Shown: positions 34,570-47,626, counted from the first letter of the stretch. The stretch is DNA of 64,000 nt from Paramecium octaurelia (GCA_905182995.1 CAJJDP010000032.1:5135-69134), one strand, 5' to 3'. The notes: generated by a model not told the origin, from the sequence alone. Translations and numbers: made by a program.

Positions 34570-36573
34570 ATGCTCAAAATTCCTTGTAAGTATCATCCAA
34601 GTTCATATGTGGAAAGAATATGTGCAAGTTCATCTTGCAAAAGAGATCCCACATTGTGTTGGGAATGCATGATTGATGAAGCTGATCATGCTAGAAATCA
34701 TCGCGATGTTATGGTATTTTTGAATTTCAAATTTAGATTGATTTTGACAATTTCACTACTAGACTAGATGAAGAGTTCAGAAATGTTTTGGAAAAGAGGA
34801 AAAAAGATTAATAATTGGCTATGGAAGGTCATTTGAAGTTATTGCATACCAAGCAAGATTTCATTGATAGATATGAATCATAGATCAATAACAGAAAATG
34901 TTGGGTGGATTACATTATAGCTGATACAACAAATCTGTTAACTTCACTATTAGAAAAGGTGAAGGCTGAACTTTATGAACATTACGATGAACGATTTCTT
35001 CAATATTAAAATTCGTTAAACTTTTTAGTTTAATCTATTCAACATAGGTATGGTTTAGTTCCACTTCCAACAAAAGAAGAAATGCAGAATACACTTTAAG
35101 AGTTGTCAAAATAAAACAAGGAATGCAACACCTATGTGACAGAATTGAAGATCAAATTACTGCCACCTGAAGACTTAGGCAAAAACTTAGCATTTATTGA
35201 CACTTTTTAAGAATTTCAAATTTAAAATGAGATTGTTGAGGAATTAGAGAAATAGTGGGCAGAAACACCATAGTCTGATCCTGAAAATCCAACGTTTTAA
35301 CAGGAGCAAAACTTTGTAGAAATTATGAACTCAATTAAATAATAATGCGAAGTACTTATGGATGAATTCAAAGTATAAATCAATTTGAAAGATTTAATAC
35401 TCTCAAGAAATACTCAATATTAAAATCCTGATGAATCTTTGAACAGTATTATTAATTCAATATTCTATTCTAGTTTTAAGCGATGTCAAGAATTAAACTT
35501 CTGATCAGAAATTAACAAAAACCCAAAGACAATATGATAGTCCAAAACTATTCGAAACCGTCTAACCTAATTCTCCTGTTTACAATGCTGGAATTGAAAA
35601 TAATAATTCTTAAGCCTTAAAATTCTAGTCCAGTCAATAAAGTAGAATCTCTAGCTCATCACGCATTAAATTTTACAGAACTGTTGAAACTACATAAATG
35701 AGAGGAGTTACCAGTTTATTATAGGTGGATTAGAGGACTATAGCATCTGGTAGTAGAGATAAGACAATTAGAATTAATAATTTGGAGGTTCCTCAATAAA
35801 GTTTCACTTTAGAAGGACATGTTGATTAGGTTACAGCCCTTTGTATGTTTTAAGAAAAGTTATTGATTTCAGGAGGTGGAAATCTTGATTCTTCTATAAT
35901 TATTTGGTCATTGTCCACTAGAAAGTAGATTAATAAATTAACTGGACATTAATCTGGAATCACATCTCTAATTGAGTTATCAGACAATCATAGTATATTA
36001 AGTGGTAGTTATGACAATTTGGCTATCATTTGGAATGTTACTTCAGGTAAATCTCTTTGTGCATTGAAAAAGCATACAGCTATGGTTTCATGTCTCCAAC
36101 TTGTCAAAAGAGATATTGTTGTAACAGGCTCATGGGATAGAACTTTGGCTATTTGGTAGTTGTATTTTGAGGGTGAAGAAATAGTTTCTGCCTCTTATTT
36201 GAGAGACATTAAAACTGAAGGTGCTGTGTTGTGTGTCAAAAAGTATTCTGAAAGGAGTATCATTTTTGGAGGAACTTCTAATAAAGTATCAGTGGTGGAT
36301 TGGATGAATGGAGAGGTCAAGCTAAAGTTAAATACATCTTAATTTGGTATTTGTGATATCATTTGTTCTGATTATCTATTGGGATTAGGGGCCAGTGATT
36401 CTACTATTAGATTGTGGGTGAATAATTAAGAAATAGAAGTCTATCGAGATCATAAAATTATTATTAATAATTATAATACCAATCCTAAGATGATATAGGT
36501 TGGCAAGAATCAGATTGCTGTTATTAATAATAAGGACGAATAGCCTCATTTCAATATATTTATTATTGAATGA
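34570..36573 (+). CDS. B-box zinc finger plus WD40 protein, 650 aa
   Basis: ATG 34570 to TGA 36571-36573 with introns of 23 and 28 nt; exon sum 651 codons. Residues about 5-45 form a B-box-like zinc module (CKYHPSSYVERICASSSC, then LCWECMIDEADHARNH). Residues 50-350 are helical or coiled coil, and 350-390 are Ser-rich. From about 390 there is a WD40 propeller: TIASGSRDKTIRIN, LEGHVDQVTALCMF, SSIIIWSLSTRKQINKLTGH, SILSGSYDNLAIIWNVTSG, VVTGSWDRTLAIWQ, and a last blade at LGLGASDSTIRLWVNNQE. The B-box/coiled-coil/propeller order is common in Paramecium and suggests an adaptor; a ubiquitin-ligase role is only a possibility, as no RING is present. Confidence 0.85.
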
Positions 36574-36611
36574 TTATATATATATATTTAAATTATTTAG
36601 ATAGTTTTATT

Positions 36612-36622
36612 AAAAAAAAAAA
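36612..36622 (-). terminator. RNA polymerase III poly-T terminator
   Basis: Eleven A on the plus strand, i.e. eleven T on the tRNA strand, start two bases beyond the tRNA 3' end. This is a strong Pol III stop. Confidence 0.8.
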
Positions 36623-36624
36623 TA

Positions 36625-36698
36625 TGCCTTTGGTGGGGGTCGATCCCACGACCTCGAGATTATGAGACTCGCGCTCTAACCAACTGAGCTACAAGGGC
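36625..36698 (-). tRNA. tRNA-Met (CAT), elongator
   Basis: The reverse strand folds as a 74-nt cloverleaf without CCA or intron. Acceptor GCCCTTG pairs with CAAAGGC except for a C4-A69 mismatch. The D arm is GCTC-AGTTGGTTA-GAGC, the anticodon loop is CTCATAA with CAT, and the variable loop is AGGTC. The T arm GTGGG/CCCAC encloses ATCGACC, with A at position 54. G1-C72 and the absence of the three G-C pairs next to the anticodon loop identify the elongator, not the initiator; the anticodon arm closely matches the eukaryotic elongator tRNA-Met. A poly-T tract follows. Confidence 0.85.
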
Positions 36699-36805
36699 AT
36701 CTCTATTAAAAATGGTCAATCTCTGATATTTATAAGTAGATTCATATACAGATTTATATGAATAAATTTTTAACGAATTATAAATAATTCAAATTTTAAA
36801 ACTAA

Positions 36806-37330
36806 ATGAGATCCTTTTAAGTTAGCAAAGACTCGTCATTCAGGTATCAATTTATCCTCCTTTTAGGATCTTATGTCCCTCTAACAAAATAGAAATGGAA
36901 GAAGAGACTGTAGAAAATCAAATCTAATTAGAGGTGAAGAATATCTACAGACCAATTAAAATTATTCTTCCGCCTCCTAATCTCCCTAAAATTGTTTCAA
37001 GCACTAAGTAAATTTCATTGCTATGTCAGAACTTGTAATTGCAAGAAATCTTAATGCTTGAAGTAGTATTGTGATTGCTTTGCTAACGGATAGGTTTGCT
37101 CAGAAAATTGCAATTGTGTAGGATGTTTTAATAATTCTCTCAATAATTCGTAAAGAAAAGAAGCAAAATTATAAATATAAGCAAGAGATCCAAGGGCATT
37201 TAAATAAGCCTTTAAAGGATGCAATTGTAAAAAATCAGGATGTTAAAAAAAATACTGCGAATGCTTTCAAAATAATTTATAATGCACACATTAGTGTAGA
37301 TGTGAGGGGTGTGTCAATTGCTTAAAATGA
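36806..37330 (+). CDS. Tesmin/TSO1-like CXC domain protein, 159 aa
   Basis: ATG 36806 to TGA 37328-37330 with introns of 23 and 22 nt; exon sum 160 codons. Two cysteine-rich CXC repeats are complete: TCNCKKSQCLKQYCDCFANG...CSENCNCVGC and, after a short conserved linker containing RDPRAF, CNCKKSGCQKKYCECFQNN...CTHQCRCEGC. This is the tandem CRC/CXC DNA-binding domain of LIN54/TSO1/tesmin proteins, each repeat binding zinc and the minor groove of CHR-like TTYRAA sites. The protein is little more than the domain plus an 80-residue acidic head. Likely nuclear and transcriptional. Confidence 0.9.
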
Positions 37331-37457
37331 GTGTTTTAGTTAATTCAATATTTCTTAACCTGTTTCAAATTGCATAATTATATTCCTATTCACTTAAATT
37401 TCATCGCCGATAATTATATAAACTTGATAAATACATTTAATAATGAATATATTAAAA

Positions 37458-39270
37458 TCATTATATTTCACTGATAGACTTTTTAATTGATTGGATAAGT
37501 AAATCACTTTTGTGAAATGTAACATTTTGTTAAAGAATATTTAAGCATTCTTAAAGTTTTTCTTTTTGCAAATTTTTGTCTCCAATTTGTTTATAAAATT
37601 CAGCTAAGATTGAACTTTTCTTATATGAATTAGAGAATTTAGTAAATGCTATACTTTCAATCTTATCTAAAATCTTTTTTAACTAAAAATAAATATTGAA
37701 ATGTACTTATTCATTTGATTACTATTGATTAAATCTTTCCAAAAACTCTGTTCTTAACCTTTAGAATTTGATAATTTATTCGATGTCAGAAATGTAGGTT
37801 ATATTATAGGATTATGATGACAATTGTACTATGTAATCTTTAGCTGATAAAAAGTCTTAATCATTGATTGCCAACTCTAATAATGTAACTAGAGTTTCTC
37901 CATACAATTAATGGGATGAATCAAAATAAGATTTAAGAATATTTATTTATGCTTTGCATTATTCGAAAGCATTCTTATGATCTCCTTTGGCAAGTAGTGC
38001 TTAGATGCGTTGTTAATTGAATTCTAATTGCATTGGAACATCCTGTTATATTTTTGCCATCAGATCATTTAATTTCTAAATGTCAGTTTCAAAGTATTTA
38101 TTAAGAAATAGTTCATATCTAATCAACGAATACAGAGTATTTTCATTTTCTTTAGTATTTTTGGCAATATCATCTAATTTATTTTTGATGACTTTCATGT
38201 CCTCCACATTTCCATTTGTTTGGTGTAAGTAATTAAATTGTTCAATTAAAGTAGCAACGTAGTTTTCATCATTTTGACTCAATAACTTTTATTCAATTAA
38301 ATAATCAAAGTATGTTAATGCAGCATCAATTAATTATTTACCATCTTCGAATCTTCCTAATTGTAAACAAGACTTTGCTAAGTTTTTCAATATTATAGCT
38401 TCATTAATGAGAATGTTCATAAAGTGTCTTTTCAAATCATCCTCCTTTAATTCTGTTTTTATGGTAATTTATTTAGAGAATACTAAAATTATACGAAATC
38501 AATACTTTTTCTAAATAGATGACCTGTATTATCTAACAAAGTGGCAGCAATTCCCAATTAATCAATAGATTCATTAAACTTTCCTCTTTCTTAGCATATT
38601 TTTGAATATAATGACAAGTGAGTGACCATATTTTGGATATGTTATAATTCTTATTCGAATAAATTGTCAGTGGTTGGAGTTTGATTTTAAATAGAGGCTT
38701 AATAGATGGGGCACTAATTATCAATAAAGTATTAGAGATATTAAACGGCTTCTCCAGCAGATTATTCAGCAATAGATAATTTATCTAAATTTGACATGCA
38801 ATGAATCATAAATAGTCCTGTGAGAAAAGCTTAATTTTCATCTTTATGATCTTTAAATTCATTCCTAAAATCTCCCTACATAATTTCATTCAAGAGTTTG
38901 CTGCATTCTTCTCTTTTATCATTCTCAAAATTTAATTAAGCAAGTACCAACAAATCTCTCCTGTATCCTTCATAAAACTTACTATAAATTTTATTATTTT
39001 TAATTACTTTTCTTCTTGTTTATTAGGAAATAGTAAAGTATTTAATTACTTCTTTACGTCTATAACATCTAACATGATACTTTCCTTTTATTTGTATTCC
39101 TCAATCTCATAAAATTTAGAATTTAATTCTGCCAATTTGGTTTTTAATTAATCGATGCTTTGGGTGGCTGTTGTAAAATAGAATCTTTGATAGTAATTAA
39201 ATAATTTCAAGTTTTTTCCGATTCTTTAACCACATACATTAGTGCCTAATTTAAATAGTTATTTGATCAT
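37458..39270 (-). CDS. Mitochondrial helical (TPR-like) protein, 579 aa
   Basis: Start 39270, stop 37460-37458, introns of 26, 23 and 24 nt; exon sum 580 codons. The first 40 residues (MIKQLFKLGTNVCGQRIGKN, then YYQRFYFTTAT) form a basic, aromatic presequence typical of mitochondrial import. The rest is all-helical with paired-helix units resembling TPRs (KSCLQLGRFEDGKQLIDAAL, ALLAKGDHKNAFEQCKAQIN). No catalytic motif. Probably a mitochondrial scaffold or RNA/ribosome-associated factor; the exact family is not recognised. Confidence 0.65.
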
Positions 39271-39397
39271 AATTAAATTTTTATAATTTATTTAATTTAA
39301 TTGAAATCTATTTTCTTTTGTGTTACTAAGTGTGTTTTAATTCCAAAAAATTATTTTAAGTAATTATAAAAATACTACATATAACAATAATGGAAAA

Positions 39398-40993
39398 TCA
39401 TATAAAATGATTGCTCGATGTAATACTAGAGTATCGTTGTTAGAGAATGCAACTGATAGTTTTGAAGAGAGGAGAGGAGCTCACCTAGGATTAAAAGGTT
39501 CTTGATTTTACTCTATTTTATGCCGTGGGCAATACCATTTTTTTAATTCCAATAATACTTCTCATTTAAGTTTAAGTTGTACTTAAAGGACTATCACATG
39601 ATTATTTCTCTGCGTAATCTTCTGGGAAATGAGTTTTTATCATTAACTTTTTGGGTAATTTTGGATAATTAATTGGGTATTAGTGGTGTTACTATAATCT
39701 TTGGGTTTATTGTGATTACACCATCTATATTTCTCCCGATTATAAAAAGTTATAGCCTCTGTGAGTTTTAAGAAAGAGTTCAGATTAAGTATGGGATGAA
39801 ACTTCATATGGTACTTTTGTGGGTTGTTTCCTCAATTTTTAGGATGCTATATCCATTTATAATTTGATTTAATTCATTCTTTATTTCTACTTATTTTGAT
39901 ATAAGAGGAGATTTCGTTTTGCAGTTGTAATGGGTTGAGTTACCTTTTCTTGTGAAAATTCTTCAGGAACTTCTGTTTTAATTCTTTTACAAAAATATTA
40001 TGGATAGAAGCTGGCTGCTTTAACATCCGTTTCAGTTCTTAAATTGGCCAACTGTTAGAGTTCGATTCTATGAAGCTTTAGATCTTCTCCTTATTATTCG
40101 AACATTCTTTCCACCAAAGACGTTCTATTAATTTTATACGCATAGCCTTTGGATGAATTACAAACAAGGGAATATTCATATGGTAAATTAATATTGAGAT
40201 GATAGAAGCCAAATACTTGCAATTCTCCGATTTCAAATAGCTTTTTGATAACTTATTAAATTTACATTAACACTAGCTAAATTAGGCTTCATTATTTTTT
40301 TAACAAGAAAACTTCCAGATTTTATCAAAATGAAGTAGTCAGCTTTTTAGCCTTCTTTGATGACAATTTAATTCTTTTCAAATTCGTATAGAAAAGAATT
40401 CAAATAGATATGTTTCAATTATGTTCTGTGCAAATGGGAAAATATTCTAATTTATGAAAAATAATCAATGTTCTTGAAATAATAATAAAGTGATTTTACT
40501 TCATCCAGTTGTTTTTATTATTCTTCTTAAAGAATGTGTTTAAATTATTGTTTATCTAAGACAGCGAAAGTGCAATCAGTATTACATTAAATGGTAGCAA
40601 GTCTTGGCTATTTATGTAATAGGGCTAATTCCCCAAAAGATTCTCCTTTGTTTAGTATTCTAACTGCCTCCATATCAGATTGATTAGGTTTTCTGACTAG
40701 GACAGTGACAGATCCTTCCAATATGATGTAGAATTTTGTACCAACACTGTCTACGAATATTTTATGATATTAGTTGTACCAACATAGAAAACAATTTCGC
40801 TTGCTTTGAATTTTTCACAATACATGTGTTTGCAACATTTCCTTTAAATTTATAATCCATTATCTTGTTTCATGTACTATTTAAAAAATGGGAGCTACGA
40901 AGTCAATTGGACTAATAAATTAATTTCTGCTTTGCTCCTGTGTTGGGGACTCTTCTTTAATAGAAACTCAACTTCATCTATTTATTTTTACAT
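39398..40993 (-). CDS. Cyclic nucleotide-binding domain protein, two CNBDs, 513 aa
   Basis: Start 40993, stop 39400-39398, introns of 29 and 25 nt; exon sum 514 codons. The first CNBD is well defined: SVGTKFYIILEGSVTVLV, then the phosphate-binding cassette NKGESFGELALLHKQPRLAT (consensus FGELAL....RAAT) and CTFAVLDKQQF. A second, weaker domain follows after a helical hinge: KNQIVIKEGQKADYFILIKS, then LFEIGELQVFGFYHLN. The C-terminal 150 residues are basic and disordered. No kinase or channel domain is fused, so this may be a free-standing cAMP/cGMP sensor or regulatory subunit. The start lies 221 bases from the divergent surface-protein gene. Confidence 0.8.
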
Positions 40994-41213
40994 TTTTATT
41001 AAATGTTAATGTTAATGATTAATAAAATTAGACATATCATAAGTAATTTTGTTCGGCAACCATTTATTGTAATCCAACTGTGTAACTGTATTTGAATCAG
41101 TATGACCGAAAAGATGGTTACAGTAAATGAGTTAATAAAAAGTGGTAAATATTTCTAATAATACTATTGTAAAGATTAAAAAGTAATGAAGTTTATGTTG
41201 TAATATTTAAATA

Positions 41214-44200
41214 ATGAAATTCGTTTTATTGTTATTGTATACCGTTTCTTTTTAAGGTATCCTGGGTGAAACTGTTCAAGTGAAGGATAAATGTTAATGC
41301 AGCCATATATAATTAATCGAGGATTGTATCATTGATTGTCAATGGGATTATGATACTTAGAAGTGTTAGGATCAAAATCGTCCATTAATAAGAACAGGCT
41401 ATTGTTCAAACTTACGGGACAATTGCAACAAAACCTAAGGTTGTGCGAATTATAATGGAGTGTGTGTTCCATTCACAGGATGCAGTGCAATAAAAAGAAA
41501 TACTAATTATGAATGTCAAATGTATTCAGAACTTTGCATAACTGACGGTTCAAAATGTGTAGAGAAGAGTGTTTGCGCAGATTACAAAACTAGATTCTCA
41601 TGTCGCAATAATTATATTAATTATGAATGGTCTGGGTTTTGTTATTGGGACAAGAAGGAATGTAAGAATGCTGAGAGTTGTCATGAATTATCATTCGGTT
41701 TGAAGAATGATGCAGAATGCAGAGAACAGTTGAGTTGGTGTACATTTAAATAAGGAGGAGGTTGTGAAGATTCAGGAGTATAGTGCAAAGATCAGAAATT
41801 CTAATAGCAATGTGTGACAAATAGAAAGAGGAATGTGAAATGTTTTTGGGATGGATTAGCATGCAATGATTATTCTTGTAAGTACATTAAAGGTGATTGT
41901 ATAAAGAATGGATGTTCAATAGATAAGGATTCATATTGTATGGACAGATTAGAATGTGAAGAATACACTATTTAGAAATCATGCACTTACAATAAATCAA
42001 ATGTTTAATGTATGTGGGAAGCCAATCAATGTAGAATTAAATCATGCGAAAATGCTAGTGCAAATAGACAAACTAATTAATAATGTTAAGAAATTGATTC
42101 AATCTGTATTACCAAGTTTGGAGGAGGATGCAAGAAGAATGGGGAATGTGGAGAGGCCAACAGTAAACAAGGATGTTCGTAGAATACCAGAGGAGATGAA
42201 TGCTATTGGAACGGGTATTTGTGTGTCATAAAATAATGTCAATGGGCACCTGCTGCTTATTATAAGGAGAAGGATATATGTAAAGACTTTTAATCAGATT
42301 GTGTATATGGTAAAGAAATGTGCATTGAAGCTGGGTGTTAAGCATAATCAACTCAAGATAAATGCAATGAGTCTAAGTAATGCAAATGGATGAGTAAGTG
42401 TGATGTAAAAACTTGCGAGACTGCTGGAAGAAATGTAACTTACACTACTCATTAGGATTGTCAAAATTATCTATCAAATTGCACATTGTCAGATTCAGGA
42501 ATAGGATGCATGTTGATGAGATACTCTTGTAATCAATATACTAGATAGATTTAATGTTATCATTCTATTTTGAGTAAATGTACATGGCACAATAATTAAT
42601 GTTTGGAAAGTAAATGCGAGTATTATAATTATTCTACACATGAAGATTGTAATTATGAGTTGCAGACTTGCACTAGTGATGGATCTTAATGTATATCACT
42701 CAAATCAAATTGCTCTTAATATACTCAAATGGAATCATGTAAGATTAACAAGCAAAATTATAAATGCTCTTGGAAGAATGGAGAGAAAGACGAATGTGTT
42801 GATCTCACTTGTGATATGATTTCAAAAAGTGAGAATTATAGTACTCATTAAGATTGTAATACATAATCACCAAAATGCACTGTTTTGGAAAGGATTACGG
42901 GGTGTATTGAAACGCCCTCTGATTGTAGTTTGTTAAATTAATAGTAATGTTATGGAAAGAAGTGCATCTATTCAAATGGAGAGTGTCGAGAAAAGTAATG
43001 TAGTGATTACAAAGGAGATATTACTTAAAACAATTGTGAAGCCTTTATTGAAGGTAAAAAATGCATGAGAGGCCCTGGTTTGATTCCTAATAGTTGTGTT
43101 GCTAAGGTTGCAGAATGTAGAGATATCTAATAGGAGTATTAATGTGAGGACTTTAAAGATATTAATAACAATAAATGCAGATGGGACTATTCATTCTGTA
43201 TTAAATAGTAAGAAATTCTAATTCGCAAATAATCTAACAATACTTGCATTAATGGTTCAACATCTTTTGATGAAAACTTTTGTATTAAATAAAAATCATG
43301 CACAGATCCAGCAATAGCCACAGCGGATTACACAGATGAAATATGTGAAAATTATTTGATAACTTGTTAAATGTAAGATACTAAGTTGTGTAAGATAAAA
43401 AGTGATCTTGATAGCAACAATTGCGGTTTTTATAAAACTAAAACAAATTGCATTTAGTAATCTCATTGCTATTGGGCAAATAGTTGTAAGGGAATACAGA
43501 ATAGTTGTGATGCATTAGAAACTAAAGACGATTGTTAAGACAACAAAGACACTTCAGGGACATTCTGTATTTGGGATGCTGATCATTCATCTTGTAAAAA
43601 TATTTGTGATACATTGTCTTCTAAGAATCAATCATGTTCAACTCAGGATTCAAAATGTGTACTCAAAGGTGAAGACACTAGCAAGTGCATTAAAAAGAAG
43701 CAAAATTGTTCTGATTACACCCGGTCAAGAGAGGAATGTCAGGATGACGACAGATGTACATACAATTCAAACGAACTATGTGTTGAAAAGCAGTGCTCTG
43801 ATCTAACAGATAGTGTCTCACACGATGAATGCAATTCTTATAAATCAGAATGCACAATTGCATATCCTGGAGGATGCTCCAATTTATAATCCAAATGTTC
43901 AGATTACAAGACTCAAATTTAGTGCGTAATTAATAACGACTCCAAACCTTGCTATTGGTCTGAATATAAAGGATGCGTTGATAAAAAATGTGCGGAGATT
44001 AGTTATGATCCAACAGTAGGTGAAGAAAGTTAGTACTTAACATTTTGTTATTTCGATAAAGAAGCCAAGAAATATGTAGATTTATCAGATTCTTGTACTA
44101 AGTATTCCACTGAAATATAATGTCAAAAATAGCTAGATGGTTACGAGTGCATATGGCAAGACGATAAATGTAAGCAGGCTACTTGTGAAACTATTATATT

Positions 44201-46205
44201 GGGTGAGTACAATCATTAAGAATGTTATAATCAAAATGAGAAATTAAAATGCACGGTGAATTTAAGTAAGGATAAATGCACTAATTTGTTTTCAGATTGC
44301 AAACAATATTCAACATAAGAATAATGTGTTACAACAACCAGTAATGAAGGTTGTGTTTGGAACTCAAATTATTAAACTTGTAATTTCAAAACTTGTTAAG
44401 ACAAAGATATAACTGATGAAATGAAATGTTCTGATTATCTGTCAACTTGTATTGATAGCATAACAAAATGCAGAAACCTCATTTGCGAAGACTACGAATA
44501 TGATAACGATGTGGATTGTAGAAATTCAGATAGTAGATGCACATCCAATGGTCGTTTTTGTATATTGCGAGGAACTTGCGAGCAAAACTAGTATAAATAA
44601 GCTTGCAATATAGATGTCAACAATAAACTGTGCAGTTGGAATTACAATAAGAATCAATGTAGTTTTGTTTAATGCAGAGATGCTCCAAATACATTGACTC
44701 GTACCTAAGATTGTGAAACATACTTTCCGAATTAGAGTTGTGTCACTAAAACAGGAGGAGGGTGTCTTGTGGCAACTAGTTGTTATGATTTAATTCAGTT
44801 TGATTGTGAACAAAGTAAAACCCTCGATTGTATTTGGGACAATGATGTATGTCGATTTAAAGAGTGTAAAGATTACAAAACTACTTATGTCTTGGATTGT
44901 CAAAGCAAATCTTTGAATTGTACCACTGATGGTGTCACATGTGTGGAAATGAAAAATTGTGCGTAGTATTATTCTAAGTAAACTTGCAATATTGGCACTG
45001 ACGGAGTTTGCATTTATTTGGATGATCGTTGCCAACCTTATAAGAATTGTTAGTCAATTTATTACACTTCTCATTAATAATGTTATGATTCTTTGCAATA
45101 GTAATGCACATCAAATGGAACCTAGTGCATACCCATAACCTTTTGTAATGAATACAAAGATAAAATATCATGTGTTCTGGGAATCGATGGAGATTGTGGT
45201 TGGGAAAGCTCAAAATGTGTAAAGTTTTCGTCCTGTGGCGATTATCATTTCAAAACTCACGAAGAGTGCAATTCAATCAATTCAAGCTGCACAACTGATA
45301 CAGTAGGTTTGTGTATTTAATTATTAGAATGCTCTAAATACGGACAAAAAAATTGCATGCTTGATAAAAATGGAGTGGTTAAAAAAGATGGGTTAATCAT
45401 CAAACAAAATTAATGTGTATGGAAAAACTAAGAATGTACTTCTATTACATGTTAAGATATGTATGGAACCAATCATTCAAGTTGTTATAGTTAAATGTCC
45501 ACTTGCACTTCAGATGGTACAAAGTGTCTAGTCATGGAATCGGAATGTTCATCCTATTCCTAAACTATTTGTGAATACGCATATAGTAAAGAGGGTAAAT
45601 GCTCTTACGTATCATCCAAGTGTTCCAAAGTTGATTGCTCGACTATAACTATAGAGAATTAGTGCAAAGGACTTAAGCATTGTCAATTTATCAATGGATC
45701 CTGTCAATCTTACATTAAATGTTAAGAATACAAAACAGAGAAGGATTGTACTGTAGGTACTGATGGTCAATGTGTATTCACGAACTCTAAATGTAGTTTA
45801 ATGACTGATTGCACTCATGCTAATTAACAAAAATTATGCCCAACCAGAACTTGTTATTGGAATGAAAAAGACTCTACTTGTCAACAACATACGTGTAATA
45901 CCTATGCCCTTTAGAATTCTTGTGGATCATTTTATAATTTTAAAAATACTGTGATCACCTACTGTGCTTTCAATGAAGAAGATCGTGCATGTAAAGAAAC
46001 CAGTCCCAGCTTGTTTACTCCTGTTGATTGTTACAAAAAATCATTCGGATATTTCTCAAACAACAATGGAACATGCTCGTCTTGTAGTATTAAATAAAAT
46101 AACACTGATAATAATCATAATAATACAGATAATGGTACTGGCACAAATTCTTACAACGCTGTTAATTTTGCCCTCATTATAATCGTATTATTAATTGTCA
46201 ATTGA
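41214..46205 (+). CDS. Cysteine-rich surface protein (PSA-domain type), 1,663 aa
   Basis: A single intronless frame from ATG 41214 to TGA 46203-46205. The protein begins with a signal peptide (MKFVLLLLYTVSFQGILG) and ends with a Thr/Asn-rich stretch plus a hydrophobic tail (VNFALIIIVLLIVN), the layout of a GPI-anchored protein. In between are some two dozen cysteine-rich modules of 60-75 residues with the pattern C..Y....C.......C.W....C....C, e.g. CADYKTRFSCRNN and CTFNGE-type turns. This matches Paramecium surface antigen (PSA) modules, which coat the cell and cilia and include the immobilisation antigens. It is shorter than classical i-antigens and I see no central array of near-identical repeats. 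Confidence 0.8.
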
Positions 46206-46243
46206 AAATACATTATCATCATCTATATATTAATTATTATTTT

Positions 46244-47626
46244 ATGTTTAAACATGCTGGCACCTCAGAAAACAAAGCCTTGATCGAAGTCAATATCCAT
46301 CAACTCAATATCAATATATCAGTTCCAAACTGTGAAGTTATGATAGTGTTCCAAAGAGGAGACAGAAAAGCTCAAACACAACCAGTCTCATTGGTAAACA
46401 AATGTGCCAGAATCGAGCAAATCCTGAGGATCCCTGCCACTCTCTATTATGATGTCAAACAGAAGGAATACCAAAAGAAAATGGGCACCTTGATTGTCCT
46501 CGTCAAATATGAAAAGGGAATGAAAAATGCAGGTCAAATCGATATTGATTTCTCCTCCTACCTAAATTAGAAAAAGGGCAAAATCGATGAGATCTCACCC
46601 CTTGCTAAATGTCCTGACTCTAATGCAACCCTTTCATATACGATCAACTTCTTGAGTCAAGAATAGAGATCCAAGACTCCTGAAGCCAACATCAATAATA
46701 GTATTCTAATCTCTAAACACAGTTAGGGAAGATCAATCCAAGGCCCAAATTACCTAATTGGACTTGTAAAACAAGCAGTTGAAGGAGGACAATATTCGAT
46801 TACAAGATGAAGTCGATCAATTGAAAGCTTAAAATAAATAATAATAGATCTACATACAATAACTATAAAATTAAATCAAATAAACTCAGGAGGGATTACT
46901 AAAACAGAATACTTCGAAACCCAATTATGAAACACCAACTGCGTAACCTGAAGAATGCCAGAAGTGCTATGAATTTCAATTAGAATTAGGTATGTATTAT
47001 CGTATTTACATCTAAGAGTTATTAAAAAAATAAAAATCCGCTAAGTAGCTTCCCTGTGAGAAATGTGCAAATTTAGAGCTGTAAATCGAATCACTCAAAA
47101 AGCAATATTCCCAAGGGTCAAAGAAGGAGAGTTCTGATTAAAAAGTTGAATTGTTAAATGAAGCCAACACTCATTTAAAAGAGCAATTGTATGAGCTTGA
47201 ACAACAGGCTGCCAAAATAAGAAAGGAAAATCAGGATCTCAAAAACAAACTAAATATTTAAAACCAATAATTAATAGACTGCAGAGAGAGAATATAAGAG
47301 TTAGAAAATAATGATGAAGATGATAAACGCATTGCAGAATACTAAAAACTAATAGAAAAATCAAATGATGATCTGTTGGAAATCTAATAAAAATTGTTCT
47401 CATTTTAAACTGAATGTGATTAGCTCCAAAGAGAAAAGAATGAATACGAGCAATAGCTTGAGATTTTGTCTAAAAAATATGATTCTTTAGGTAATACGTT
47501 ATTAAATAATATATAGAATTATAACTATTCTAATAAAAATAAAGATATGCTAATGCGATGCATGCATTCCTTAGTTTGGGTGATACAAATGCAATTGAAG
47601 TGCTTGAACAGTTTAGTGGCGATTGA
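46244..47626 (+). CDS. NT-C2 domain plus coiled-coil protein, 435 aa
   Basis: ATG 46244 to TGA 47624-47626 with introns of 22, 27 and 26 nt; exon sum 436 codons. Residues about 1-150 resemble the N-terminal C2 (NT-C2) domain of EEIG1/EHBP1: ALIEVNIHQLNINISVPNCE, VMIVFQRGDRKAQTQPVS, GTLIVLVKYEKGMKNAGQID, IDFSSYL. The rest is coiled coil interrupted by two CxxC pairs (EECQKCYEFQ and CEKCANLE). NT-C2 domains link membranes to the cytoskeleton. The start is only 38 bases after the surface-protein stop. A non-ATG in-frame TTG occurs earlier but overlaps that stop, so 46244 is chosen. Confidence 0.7.

Noticed and set aside
36625-36698. Initiator tRNA-Met, because of A54
   Set aside because: The molecule has G1-C72 instead of A1-T72 and lacks the three G-C pairs beside the anticodon loop.
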